Source of the DNA: Ruminococcus sp.
Lineage (GTDB): Bacteria > Bacillota > Clostridia > Oscillospirales > Acutalibacteraceae
Direction: 5' to 3'
Assembly (NCBI GenBank): GCA_017433905.1
Contig: JAFRGI010000020.1
Location: 1-50,060, forward strand
Length of the DNA: 50,060 nucleotides
Shown: positions 43,407 to 50,060 of the stretch, in pieces
Numbering within the stretch: position 1 is the first letter of the stretch
Layout of the letters: each line of letters opens with the position of its first letter
The notes under the pieces: generated by a model
Seen by the model: only the letters and a program-made list of their open reading frames with translations
What the model was told of the DNA's origin: nothing
The model's database searches: none
Position numbers and translations under genes: made by a program

Positions 43407-45139
43407 AAAAAAACTCCGCCGTCAGAAAACTTCTTGTGCGTCTGAAAAACCATCTGGGGCTGTTGATTCTCGCGCTGTTCAGCGCCATCGTCAGCATTTC
43501 CCTCACTCTGCTCATCCCCGTCCTCGTCGGCAACGCAATTGATCGCATCGTCGCACAGGGACAGGTTTACTTTGAGGACGTAACACGGATCCTTATCTAT
43601 ATTGCTGCCGCCATCGTCGGCGTAACGGTCTGCCAGTGGCTGATGAATTATCTTATCAATTTGATCAGCTTTTATCTGGTACGCGATCTGCGTCGCGACG
43701 TATTCCGCAAATTCAACACGGTTCCGCTCTCCGCAATCGACTCTCACGCACACGGCGATCTGATCAGCCGTGTGATCAACGATGTAGACGCCGTCGGCGA
43801 TGGTCTGACACAAATCATACTACAACTTTTTTCCGGGGCGGTCACGATTATCGGCACACTGATTTTTATGATTGCCATTGACTGGCGGATTGCGCTTGCG
43901 GTCTTTCTGCTCACCCCTCTTTCGCTGTTTTTGGCAGCATTTATCGGCAGACTCACCCACCGCCGCTTCACGGAACAGCAGATATTACAGGGCCAAATCT
44001 CCTCATTTGTTGAGGAGCATGTCGGCAACCAACGCCTGGTCAAAGCGTTTTCCTTTGAAGAACGCGCCTTCGAGGGCTTTGAGCAATACAATGAACAACT
44101 CTATGACGTCGGCTTCAAGGCGCAGTTTGCAGGTGCACTCGCCAACCCCAGTACACGGTTTGTCAATGCGTTGGTTTACGCTGCTGTCGGCGTGTTCGGT
44201 GCCATCACTGTTCTCTCCGGCGGTCTGAGTATCGGCGGACTGTCCTGCTTTCTCACCTACGCCAACCAATACACCAAACCCTTTAATGAGGTCACGGGCG
44301 TACTGACACAGATGAGCACCGGCGTCGCTGCCGCAGAGCGCGTATTCGAAGTCCTCGACTGGGAGGATGAAAGCCCGGACAAAACGCAAACACATATCCA
44401 AAACTGCCGAGGAGCCGTTAAAATTGAGGATGTAAGCTTTTCTTATGTGCCCGAAAAGCCATTAATCCGCCATTTCTCTCTTGATGTTCCCAGCGGCTCT
44501 CACGTTGCCATCGTCGGTCCTACAGGCTGCGGCAAAACCACGCTGATCAATTTGCTCATGCGCTTTTACGACGTTAATGAGGGCAGGATCCTCCTTGACG
44601 GCACGGACATCCGCGATCTGAGCCGCAACGAGCTGCGCAGCAGCTACGGCATGGTGCTGCAGGACAGCTGGCTGTTTAGCGGCACCATTATGGAAAACCT
44701 TCGTTACGGCAATGAGTCCGCCACGGACGAGGAAGTGATCGCGGCAGCAAAATCCGCACATGCTCACAGCTTCATCCGCCGCATGCCCAAGGGCTATCAA
44801 ACCGAAATCAGTGAGGGCGGCGGCAATCTCAGCCAGGGGCAAAAACAGCTGCTCTGTATTGCACGCGCCATGCTGACCAATCCGAGCGTGCTGATTTTGG
44901 ACGAAGCGACCTCCTCCATCGACACCCTCACAGAAATCCGTGTACAAAAAGCTTTCGCCAAAATGATGCAGGGCAGAACTAGCTTTGTCGTCGCTCACCG
45001 CCTGTCCACGATCAAGGAAAGCGACGTGATTCTGGTGATGAAGGACGGCAACATTATCGAACAGGGAAGCCATCGGGAATTGCTGCAACAACACGGCTTT
45101 TATGATACGCTTTACCACTCTCAGTTCGAAAAACAATAA
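43403..45139 (+). CDS. Heterodimeric ABC exporter half, catalytic ATP site
   Basis: A 578-residue partner of the preceding half-transporter. The six-helix domain spans about 15-310; the ATPase domain has Walker A GPTGCGKTT (about 370), Walker B SVLILDEATSSID with the catalytic Glu, and the switch His in VVAHRLST. Its signature loop is LSQGQ instead of LSGGQ, as expected for the composite site made with the degenerate partner. The pair resembles the YfiB/YfiC and BmrC/BmrD-type exporters. The ATG overlaps the preceding TGA (ATGA), giving tight coupling, and GGAGG lies upstream. Confidence 0.92.
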   Translation: MKKNSAVRKLLVRLKNHLGLLILALFSAIVSISLTLLIPVLVGNAIDRIVAQGQVYFEDVTRILIYIAAAIVGVTVCQWLMNYLINLISFYLVRDLRRDVFRKFNTVPLSAIDSHAHGDLISRVINDVDAVGDGLTQIILQLFSGAVTIIGTLIFMIAIDWRIALAVFLLTPLSLFLAAFIGRLTHRRFTEQQILQGQISSFVEEHVGNQRLVKAFSFEERAFEGFEQYNEQLYDVGFKAQFAGALANPSTRFVNALVYAAVGVFGAITVLSGGLSIGGLSCFLTYANQYTKPFNEVTGVLTQMSTGVAAAERVFEVLDWEDESPDKTQTHIQNCRGAVKIEDVSFSYVPEKPLIRHFSLDVPSGSHVAIVGPTGCGKTTLINLLMRFYDVNEGRILLDGTDIRDLSRNELRSSYGMVLQDSWLFSGTIMENLRYGNESATDEEVIAAAKSAHAHSFIRRMPKGYQTEISEGGGNLSQGQKQLLCIARAMLTNPSVLILDEATSSIDTLTEIRVQKAFAKMMQGRTSFVVAHRLSTIKESDVILVMKDGNIIEQGSHRELLQQHGFYDTLYHSQFEKQ

Positions 45140-45184
45140 ACCATACCGCAGCATGCAGATGCTGCCGATAATATTCATTTTCTT

Positions 45185-45219
45185 CTCCGCATACAATGGA
45201 TTGATATTGTATGCGGAGG
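45185..45219 (+). promoter_or_regulatory. Hairpin enclosing the ribosome binding site of the next gene
   Basis: CTCCGCATACAAT (45185-45197) pairs perfectly with ATTGTATGCGGAG (45206-45218), 13 bp with an 8-base loop. The 3' arm contains most of GGAGG (45215-45219), the ribosome binding site for the ATG at 45227. TTTTGTT follows, so it may also end the exporter transcript. Confidence 0.65.
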
Positions 45220-45226
45220 TTTTGTT

Positions 45227-46072
45227 ATGATAACGGCACTAAGTGTGAATATTCCCGAAAAATCAGAAGGCTTCAAGCGACTGACCAACCGCCTGCGGCG
45301 CGACAAGGTGGAGGTCTGCGTCAGCCGTGCGCGCGGCGTTAGTTTACGCCATATTACATATACCAGCTACAGCGGTGAAGTGCGCCTGGACCGCGCCGAC
45401 AACCTCATCGGCGCACAGCGTTCGCAGCTGCTTTGCTCCGAAAAACTTGTCTTTCCGCTGAGAAGCGGCTACCGACGATTCTCTTCCTCTTCCTTTTCCT
45501 CGCGGCTCTGCTCCAATATGGCGCTTGAGGTATTGCGTGCCTGCCCCTCTGCCGCTGCGTTGCGGTGCGGAATGTTTGATCCTCATGCCCTTGCAGCCGA
45601 CTGGCTTCTCCGATCACTCGCCTGCTGCATCAATCCCATCGTCGTAACAGACAACAACGAAATATACTCCCTTGCGCGCGAACGCGCTCTTGAAGAGCTT
45701 GGCGCCTCGATCACCCTCACCAAAAGCCGCACAGAGCTGGAGTCGTGCGACTTTCTCCTTGCACCGTCGGGCATCAGAGAACCGCTGTGTCTCCATCCGG
45801 GAGTCATCGTACTAACAGCCGGCAAACCCTCCGCACCTATCGGCGGAGAAATCTACTATCACTACAATTTTCGGATGCCCAACGGATTCGACACCATCAA
45901 GCCTGCCGAACTAAGCGAAGAGTATTTTTGTTCGGCTCTCTACACCCTCGGCGCACAGTACGAGCTTGGCTCCATCGTACCGCTGAGCTGCAGCGGTCAA
46001 TACTGCTCACAAACTGTCAAATCCCTCGCAATGTTGCTTGACAACCGTGCAAAAAAAGCATATAATAAATGA
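45227..46072 (+). CDS. Unrecognised protein, 281 residues
   Basis: A soluble, cysteine-containing protein (about ten Cys) without signal peptide or membrane segment. The middle (about 125-190) reads like an alpha/beta nucleotide-type fold: a strand NPIVVTDN, then a helix of the ARERALEELG kind, a strand with ITLTKS, then CDFLLAPSG and VIVLTAG. This suggests a Rossmann-like domain but lacks a clear glycine motif. I cannot name a family. The ribosome binding site is inside a hairpin, and the greA promoter lies within its last 35 bases. No separate promoter was found, so it may depend on readthrough from the exporter genes. Confidence 0.72.
   Translation: MITALSVNIPEKSEGFKRLTNRLRRDKVEVCVSRARGVSLRHITYTSYSGEVRLDRADNLIGAQRSQLLCSEKLVFPLRSGYRRFSSSSFSSRLCSNMALEVLRACPSAAALRCGMFDPHALAADWLLRSLACCINPIVVTDNNEIYSLARERALEELGASITLTKSRTELESCDFLLAPSGIREPLCLHPGVIVLTAGKPSAPIGGEIYYHYNFRMPNGFDTIKPAELSEEYFCSALYTLGAQYELGSIVPLSCSGQYCSQTVKSLAMLLDNRAKKAYNK
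46038..46066 (+). promoter_or_regulatory. greA-lysS promoter inside the preceding gene
   Basis: TTGACA (46038-46043), a 17-base spacer and TATAAT (46061-46066), a perfect consensus sigma-A promoter. It lies within the final codons of the unrecognised gene, 38 bases before the greA ATG. Confidence 0.88.
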
Positions 46073-46103
46073 GTATGTAACCAAAAGAAAGGATGTTTTT
46101 CAT

Positions 46104-46586
46104 ATGGCAGCAAAACCGACCATGCTTACGGCTGAAGGCTTGAAAAAACTCGAGGAGGAGCTCGAATTTTTACAAAACGTTAAACGTAAGGAAATAGCGG
46201 AAAAAATCAAGGTTGCACGTTCCTTCGGCGACCTCTCCGAGAACAGCGAATACGACGACGCCAAAAATGAACAGGCAATTATGGAGGCACGTATCACCAC
46301 CATTGAGTCCATTCTTAAAACCGCTGTTCTGATCGACGAATCCGAGACCTCGAACGAACGCGTTCACCTCACTTCTGTTGTTACGATCGAAATGCTGAAC
46401 ACGGGCAGACAGGTACAGTATATGATCGTCGGCTCCGGATCCAACGAAGCAAACCCCAGAGAGGGTAAAATCTCTGACGAAAGTCCCATCGGTGCGGCGC
46501 TGATGGACAAGAGCGTCGGCGATGTGGTAGAGGTGGAAACCCCGGGCGGCGTTGTCGGCATCAAGATTTTGGAAATTACAAAGTAA
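46104..46586 (+). CDS. greA: Transcription elongation factor GreA
   Basis: A 160-residue factor rescuing backtracked RNA polymerase by stimulating transcript cleavage. The N-terminal coiled coil (about 10-75) has the tip acidic residues in the ARSFGDLSENSEYDDAK block; the C-terminal FKBP-like domain (about 85-158) ends in VEVETPGGVVGIKILEI. Length matches the family. The ATG at 46104 follows AAAGGA; the in-frame ATG at 46038 coincides with the promoter and is rejected. lysS follows after 12 bases. Confidence 0.95.
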   Translation: MAAKPTMLTAEGLKKLEEELEFLQNVKRKEIAEKIKVARSFGDLSENSEYDDAKNEQAIMEARITTIESILKTAVLIDESETSNERVHLTSVVTIEMLNTGRQVQYMIVGSGSNEANPREGKISDESPIGAALMDKSVGDVVEVETPGGVVGIKILEITK

Positions 46587-46598
46587 GGAAGTAGCAAT

Positions 46599-48083
46599 AT
46601 GAGCAACAAGCCACAACAGGCAAACACAAGCGACGTCATTCAGGTGCGCTACGACAAGCTGCAGGCGCTCAAAGAAGCCGGCAGAGACCCCTTTGTCATC
46701 ACCACCAGCAACCGTGACGTCTACACGGAAACCGTAAAAATAAACTTTGAGGAATACGAGAACAAAGACGTATGCGTTGCAGGCAGAATTATGTCCAAAC
46801 GCGGCAAGGGAAAAGTTTCGTTCCTCGATTTACATGATAAAACAGGCAAGATCCAGATCTTCGCCAAATTTGACGATCTCGGCGAGGAGGAATACGGCTT
46901 TCTCAAAAAATGGGATATCGGAGATATTGTGGAGGTGAAAGGCTTTGTCTTTAAAACACAAACGGGAGAAATCTCGGTTCACGCCAAAGCGGTTCGCCTG
47001 CTTTCAAAATCTCTTAAACCCCTACCCGAAAAATACCACGGACTAACGAATACGGATCTTCGCTACCGTCAACGCTATGTTGATTTGATCATGAATCCCG
47101 AGGTGAAGGATACCTTTGTCACGCGTTCCAAGATTATCGCAGCGATCCGCCGTTATCTCGACGCACAGGACTTTATGGAGGTGGAAACCCCCATGCTCGT
47201 TGCCAATGCCGGCGGAGCAGCAGCCAGACCCTTTCTCACCCACTCCAATGCGTTGGATGAAGAGTTCAAGCTGCGCATTTCGTTGGAGCTCTACCTAAAA
47301 AGACTGATCGTCGGTGGTTTAGAACGCGTTTATGAAATCGGAAGAGTCTTTCGCAACGAGGGCGTTGACACCCGCCACAACCCCGAATTCACGCTGATGG
47401 AACTCTATCAGGCGTATACCGACTACAACGGCATGATGGATCTTACAGAAAACCTCTATCGTCATGTTGCACAGGAGGTATTGGGCACCACCACAATTAC
47501 CTACAACGGTGTGGAAATGGATTTAGGCAAACCCTTCGAGCGCATCACAATGGTGGATGCGGTCAAAAAATACGCCGACGTAGATTTCCGCGAAGTCCAA
47601 ACCGATGAGGAAGCCAAAGCGATCGCCAAAGAACATCAGATTGAATTTGAGGACAGACATAAAAAAGGCGATATCCTCAATCTGTTTTTCGAGGAATTTG
47701 CCGAGGAACACCTAGTCCAGCCCACCTTTGTCATGGATCACCCGATCGAAATTTCACCCCTGACCAAAAAGAAACCCGAAGATCCCAACTACGTGGAGCG
47801 CTTCGAGCTGTTCATGAACGGTTGGGAAATGGCGAACGCATATTCCGAGCTCAACGACCCGATTGACCAGCGCGAACGTTTCAAGGCGCAGGAAGTGTTG
47901 CTTGCACAGGGCGACGAGGAAGCGAACACCACAGACGAGGACTTCCTCAATGCTCTGGAAATCGGCATGCCTCCCACGGGCGGCATCGGCTACGGCATTG
48001 ACCGCCTTACGATGCTCTTCACCGACAGCCCCGCAATCAGAGACGTACTGCTGTTCCCGACTATGAAATCTTTGGATAAGTAA
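46599..48083 (+). CDS. lysS: Lysyl-tRNA synthetase, class II
   Basis: A 494-residue class IIb aminoacyl-tRNA synthetase. The anticodon-binding OB fold spans about 58-140; the catalytic domain has motif 1 (EVETPML, about 192), motif 2 (RVFRNEGVDTRHNPEFT, about 250-266) and motif 3 (GIGYGIDRLTMLFT, about 467-480). GGAAG lies before the ATG. It pairs with greA as in many Firmicutes. No good terminator follows; the sequence 30 bases after the stop belongs to the repeat-rich accessory tail. Confidence 0.97.
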   Translation: MSNKPQQANTSDVIQVRYDKLQALKEAGRDPFVITTSNRDVYTETVKINFEEYENKDVCVAGRIMSKRGKGKVSFLDLHDKTGKIQIFAKFDDLGEEEYGFLKKWDIGDIVEVKGFVFKTQTGEISVHAKAVRLLSKSLKPLPEKYHGLTNTDLRYRQRYVDLIMNPEVKDTFVTRSKIIAAIRRYLDAQDFMEVETPMLVANAGGAAARPFLTHSNALDEEFKLRISLELYLKRLIVGGLERVYEIGRVFRNEGVDTRHNPEFTLMELYQAYTDYNGMMDLTENLYRHVAQEVLGTTTITYNGVEMDLGKPFERITMVDAVKKYADVDFREVQTDEEAKAIAKEHQIEFEDRHKKGDILNLFFEEFAEEHLVQPTFVMDHPIEISPLTKKKPEDPNYVERFELFMNGWEMANAYSELNDPIDQRERFKAQEVLLAQGDEEANTTDEDFLNALEIGMPPTGGIGYGIDRLTMLFTDSPAIRDVLLFPTMKSLDK

Positions 48084-48135
48084 CACCCCAAACCCCCAGT
48101 ATTTATGCGGGTTTTGAGAGTTATGATGTCTCGGA

Positions 48136-48209
48136 TTTACGCCATTTACGCCAAACTTACGCCAAACGATGCAGAAAGTTGTGCAGAGCGTAATCAATCG
48201 CATATTTTT
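48136..48209 (+). repeat. TTACGCC boxes and direct repeat copy A
   Basis: Three TTACGCC boxes (48137-48143, 48146-48152, 48157-48163) lead into a 53-base segment (48157-48209) that recurs at 48538-48590 with two mismatches. The box array plus repeated core looks like recombinase arm sites and an attachment site, but no integrase gene is present. Confidence 0.7.
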
Positions 48210-48234
48210 TGATTTATAAGCAAAGGAGCAAAAA

Positions 48235-48450
48235 ATGAATAAAACCATTAAAACAGTGTTAGGCGGCGTTTTGTTTGTCATTATCGTGATCGGACTTTGG
48301 AATCTGTTTGACTTCATCTGGAAAACATGGATAAACGGAAGCGGATACATTTTTTCCTCAACATATCACATTTTATACCCGCTCGGCATTGGCGTTGTTA
48401 TATACTTGATTTTATTTGTGGTCAATACTGTAAGGAGAAAAAACAAATAA
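48235..48450 (+). CDS. Small two-helix membrane protein between direct repeats
   Basis: A 71-residue protein with two hydrophobic segments (about 8-27 and 45-64) joined by an aromatic loop, and a basic tail (RRKNK). AAAGGAG lies 6 bases before the ATG, so it is probably translated. It lies exactly between the two direct-repeat copies downstream of lysS, which suggests it came in with, or is a remnant of, an integrated element. The family is not recognised and no function is proposed. Confidence 0.7.
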   Translation: MNKTIKTVLGGVLFVIIVIGLWNLFDFIWKTWINGSGYIFSSTYHILYPLGIGVVIYLILFVVNTVRRKNK

Positions 48451-48468
48451 ACACTATAATAAACTATC

Positions 48469-48500
48469 TCCGAAACCGTTTATCTGTGCGGATTTCGGGG
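48469..48500 (+). terminator. Stem-loop after the small membrane protein gene
   Basis: CTCCGAAA and TTTCGGGG pair across a loop of about 14 bases, with TTATTGTTTC after. A plausible weak terminator just before direct repeat copy B. Confidence 0.5.
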
Positions 48501-48537
48501 ATTATTGTTTCTTGCTGATTATAAAGCCTTGCGCCTT

Positions 48538-48590
48538 TTACGCCAAACGGTGCAAAAAGTTGTGCAGAGCGTAATCAATCGCATATTTTT
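48538..48590 (+). repeat. Direct repeat copy B
   Basis: 51 of 53 bases are identical to 48157-48209, offset by 381 bases and in the same orientation. TTGCGCC (48529-48535) immediately upstream may be a decayed TTACGCC box. Confidence 0.85.
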
Positions 48591-48598
48591 ATAATTAT

Positions 48599-48634
48599 GA
48601 CCTTGATGAATGAATTTTGTCAAGGTCTTTTTTT
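48599..48634 (+). terminator. Intrinsic terminator before the acetyltransferase gene
   Basis: GACCTTGA (48599-48606) pairs with TCAAGGTC (48620-48627) and runs into seven T. It isolates the repeat region from the next gene. Confidence 0.88.
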
Positions 48635-48644
48635 GTTTGACGGA

Positions 48645-48673
48645 TAGACAAAATCAGGCTGAAATGATATAAT
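48645..48673 (+). promoter_or_regulatory. Promoter of the acetyltransferase-like gene
   Basis: TAGACA (48645-48650), a 17-base spacer and TATAAT (48668-48673), 35 bases before the ATG. Confidence 0.78.
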
Positions 48674-48708
48674 ATTAGAAAGATAAATCGGGATTTGTGA
48701 GGATTAAT

Positions 48709-49362
48709 ATGAACTACAAAGTAATCGACAAAAATACATATTACAGAAAAGGTGTTTACCGACATTTTACCGAGGACTGCAAGTGCTCAACGTCTATGAC
48801 GGCACGAATTGACGTGACCGAACTTGTCGAACATTCAAAAAAGACGGGCACAAAGTTTTATCTGAATTTCCTCTATATTCTCTCAAAGGTGCTTAATTCG
48901 CGTGACGATTATAAAATGGATTATTTATACAAGACGGATGAGCTCATTTGCTATGATGTGATTAACCCGTGTCATTACGTTTTTCACGAGGATACCGAAA
49001 CCTGTACAACGGTGCACTCCGAATACTGCGAGGATTACAAAACCTTTTATGAAAACGCTCTGCGTGATTTGGAAAACGCAAAGAAAAACCACGAGTATGA
49101 ATTCGACAGTGATAAATATCCCAACTGGTTTGATGCCTCATATGTATCGTGGCTTTCCTATGATTCGCTGAATGTTGAATTACCCGACGGATATCTTTAT
49201 TTCCCGCCTATTATCAACTGGGGCAGATACAGGGAAGAAAACGGTAGACTGATGATGCCCGTTACCGTCCGCCTCAATCATGCGATTGCTGACGGCTATC
49301 TCGTTGCAAATGTGTATAGACTATTGCAAAATGAAATTATGTCTTTCGTAAAAAGCGAATAG
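48709..49362 (+). CDS. Chloramphenicol acetyltransferase-like protein (CAT family)
   Basis: A 217-residue member of the trimeric CAT fold, which transfers acetyl from acetyl-CoA. The catalytic HxxxDG is present near the C terminus (LNHAIADGYLVANVYRL); N-terminal features such as the FYLNFLYILSKVLN helix also fit. It is divergent from the classical cat genes, and many such clostridial relatives do not confer resistance, so the substrate is unknown. The ATG at 48709 follows GTGAGG by 6 bases; the upstream GTG at 48697 overlaps that site and is rejected. The gene has its own promoter and lies in the accessory tail, consistent with horizontal arrival. Confidence 0.85.
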   Translation: MNYKVIDKNTYYRKGVYRHFTEDCKCSTSMTARIDVTELVEHSKKTGTKFYLNFLYILSKVLNSRDDYKMDYLYKTDELICYDVINPCHYVFHEDTETCTTVHSEYCEDYKTFYENALRDLENAKKNHEYEFDSDKYPNWFDASYVSWLSYDSLNVELPDGYLYFPPIINWGRYREENGRLMMPVTVRLNHAIADGYLVANVYRLLQNEIMSFVKSE

Positions 49363-49630
49363 ACAAATTCTGATTTGAATTTGAAATAATCTATGGATAT
49401 TATAGCATATCATAGGTTGTTAGTAAAGTCCTCCAAAAACCTGATAAACAGTGGAATTATCGCAGTTTGCTCACCTTATGCGGACATATGATTTCACATT
49501 TTATTATATCGTACCCGACGGCTCGCAAGGGCAAAGATGAGGGAAAGAAAAACTGATAATAAGTTATAACAAAATGCGGCAATCGGGGTGCTGTGATATA
49601 TGTGCGAATATATTTTTGGAGGATTCTATT
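49363..49630. other. Gene-free stretch
   Basis: These 268 AT-rich bases between the acetyltransferase-like gene and the tnpV remnant hold no convincing reading frame, promoter or strong hairpin. The last bases include GGAGGA (about 49618-49623), a ribosome binding site for the following ATG. Confidence 0.6.
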
Positions 49631-49872
49631 ATGAAACACAATTTTGAAATCAGCTATACCAATCTGCTCACAAGCTGTAAGCTCACCGCCTACCTCGCTG
49701 ACATCGACGAGCAGGCAGAGGATATGTTCTTTCGGTTAGTAAAACAACTTGCCGAAAAGAAGGTGTTACTGAACAGCTTAAGGCAAACAATCAAATGCTG
49801 TGGGTTCGGAATATGAACAATATCCGCAACCGTATAACAGAGATTGTAAATTCAGAGTTGATTTACAACTAA
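49631..49872 (+). pseudogene. tnpV: Truncated and frameshifted tnpV
   Basis: The first frame reads ISYTNLLTSCKLTAYLADID...FRLVKQLAEK. A missing base in the A-run near 49755 shifts the rest into the next frame, which continues with EGVTEQLK, MLWVRNMNNIRNR and EIVNSELIYN before TAA. Both parts match the TnpV protein found on Tn4451-like and other clostridial transposons. The usual N-terminal third (about 40 residues) is missing. A GGAGGA site precedes the ATG. Function in the family is unclear. The frameshift could also be a sequencing error in a homopolymer, but the N-terminal loss remains. Confidence 0.75.
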
Positions 49873-49883
49873 TCAGTACAGCC

Positions 49884-49916
49884 GCCAGGTGGGGTGATAT
49901 CCTGCCTGTCGGCTCT
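49884..49916 (+). terminator. Stem-loop after tnpV
   Basis: AGCCG and CAGG pair with CCTG and CGGCT around a GTGGGGTGATAT-type loop. It sits just after the tnpV stop and before the terminal repeat. No T-run follows, so termination is uncertain. Confidence 0.5.
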
Positions 49917-49922
49917 ATCTAG

Positions 49923-50060
49923 AGTCTCCTGAAAAAAGCAAACCAACCCCAAAACCCACAATATATTTGTCATACTCTTCCATTTCCACTCAATATATGG
50001 TATAATAGAAACCATCCGGAGAACCCAAAAAATCGGGAGTTTTCCTTAAAAACAGCGGAT
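49923..50060 (+). repeat. Right copy of 138-bp inverted repeat with outward promoter
   Basis: This is the inverted copy of 12-149, with 137 of 138 bases identical. Read on the plus strand it has the extended -10 TGG-TATAAT (box 50001-50006) and a leader running off the right edge. It abuts the tnpV remnant. Together with the left copy it suggests a dispersed element at which the contig ends. Confidence 0.85.

Noticed and set aside
48136..48163. CRISPR-like array from the TTACGCC repeats
   Set aside because: The boxes are seven to eight bases, spaced 9 to 11 bases apart, far too short for repeat-spacer units, and no cas gene is near.
47754..48350. 198-residue reading frame opposite the lysS end
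   Set aside because: It is a shadow of lysS extended by the repeat region, without ribosome binding site or domain.
1..50060. Circular molecule suggested by matching ends
   Set aside because: The end match is inverted, not direct, so it cannot close a circle; a dispersed repeat at both edges explains it.

Overview
The window looks like a chromosomal contig from a gut-type Clostridia, most likely of the Ruminococcaceae/Oscillospiraceae. Evidence: a class III glutamine synthetase, an ammonium transporter fused to P-II, the neighbourhoods yqhQ-prmC, recA-recX-rimO-pgsA-cysE-cysS, pgk-tpiA-gpmI and greA-lysS, AAGGAGG-type ribosome binding sites, and proline/threonine linkers in secreted proteins. 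The genus is inference. No rRNA, tRNA, CRISPR array or intact prophage was seen.

Layout. (1) 232-14252 is a nitrogen and glutamine island. Minus-strand glnN, glmS and amt (with a P-II tail) diverge from plus-strand gltB, gltD and pyrG around a 395-bp control region that holds two good promoters, a leader terminator and a palindrome. Together they import ammonium, fix it into glutamine and glutamate, and spend glutamine on glucosamine-6-phosphate and CTP. (2) 14400-19541: a zinc-ribbon protein and a SigH-like sigma factor, then comM, a DUF1858 protein, trmK, a Nif3-family protein and trmB. (3) 19607-25076: a lipoprotein with a two-component system, then yqhQ and prmC. (4) 25201-30968: a compact recA-to-cysS run. 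(5) 31113-36823: a cell-wall block with a polysaccharide deacetylase, an L,D-transpeptidase, an unknown internally duplicated protein, a GH25 lysozyme and an M23 peptidase. (6) 36939-48083: a 59-residue membrane-like protein, trmL, the glycolytic run pgk-tpiA-gpmI, a heterodimeric ABC exporter, an unrecognised conserved-looking protein, greA and lysS. (7) 48084-50060: an accessory tail with a near-identical direct repeat beside TTACGCC boxes (integration-scar-like), a small membrane protein, a chloramphenicol-acetyltransferase-like gene and a broken tnpV.

Points needing attention. The two ends of the window are a 138-bp inverted repeat (one mismatch) carrying an outward promoter, probably the 5' end of a multicopy element on which the contig stops. 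Codon usage changes sharply inside glmS near 3300-3360, so the amt side may be recombinant or a chimeric assembly join; the linkage of amt to glnN should be treated as provisional. No undescribed multi-gene system is demonstrated. The best candidates for new biology are the duplicated protein at 33521-34018, the gene at 45227-46072, and two start codons whose ribosome binding site lies in the 3' arm of a strong hairpin.
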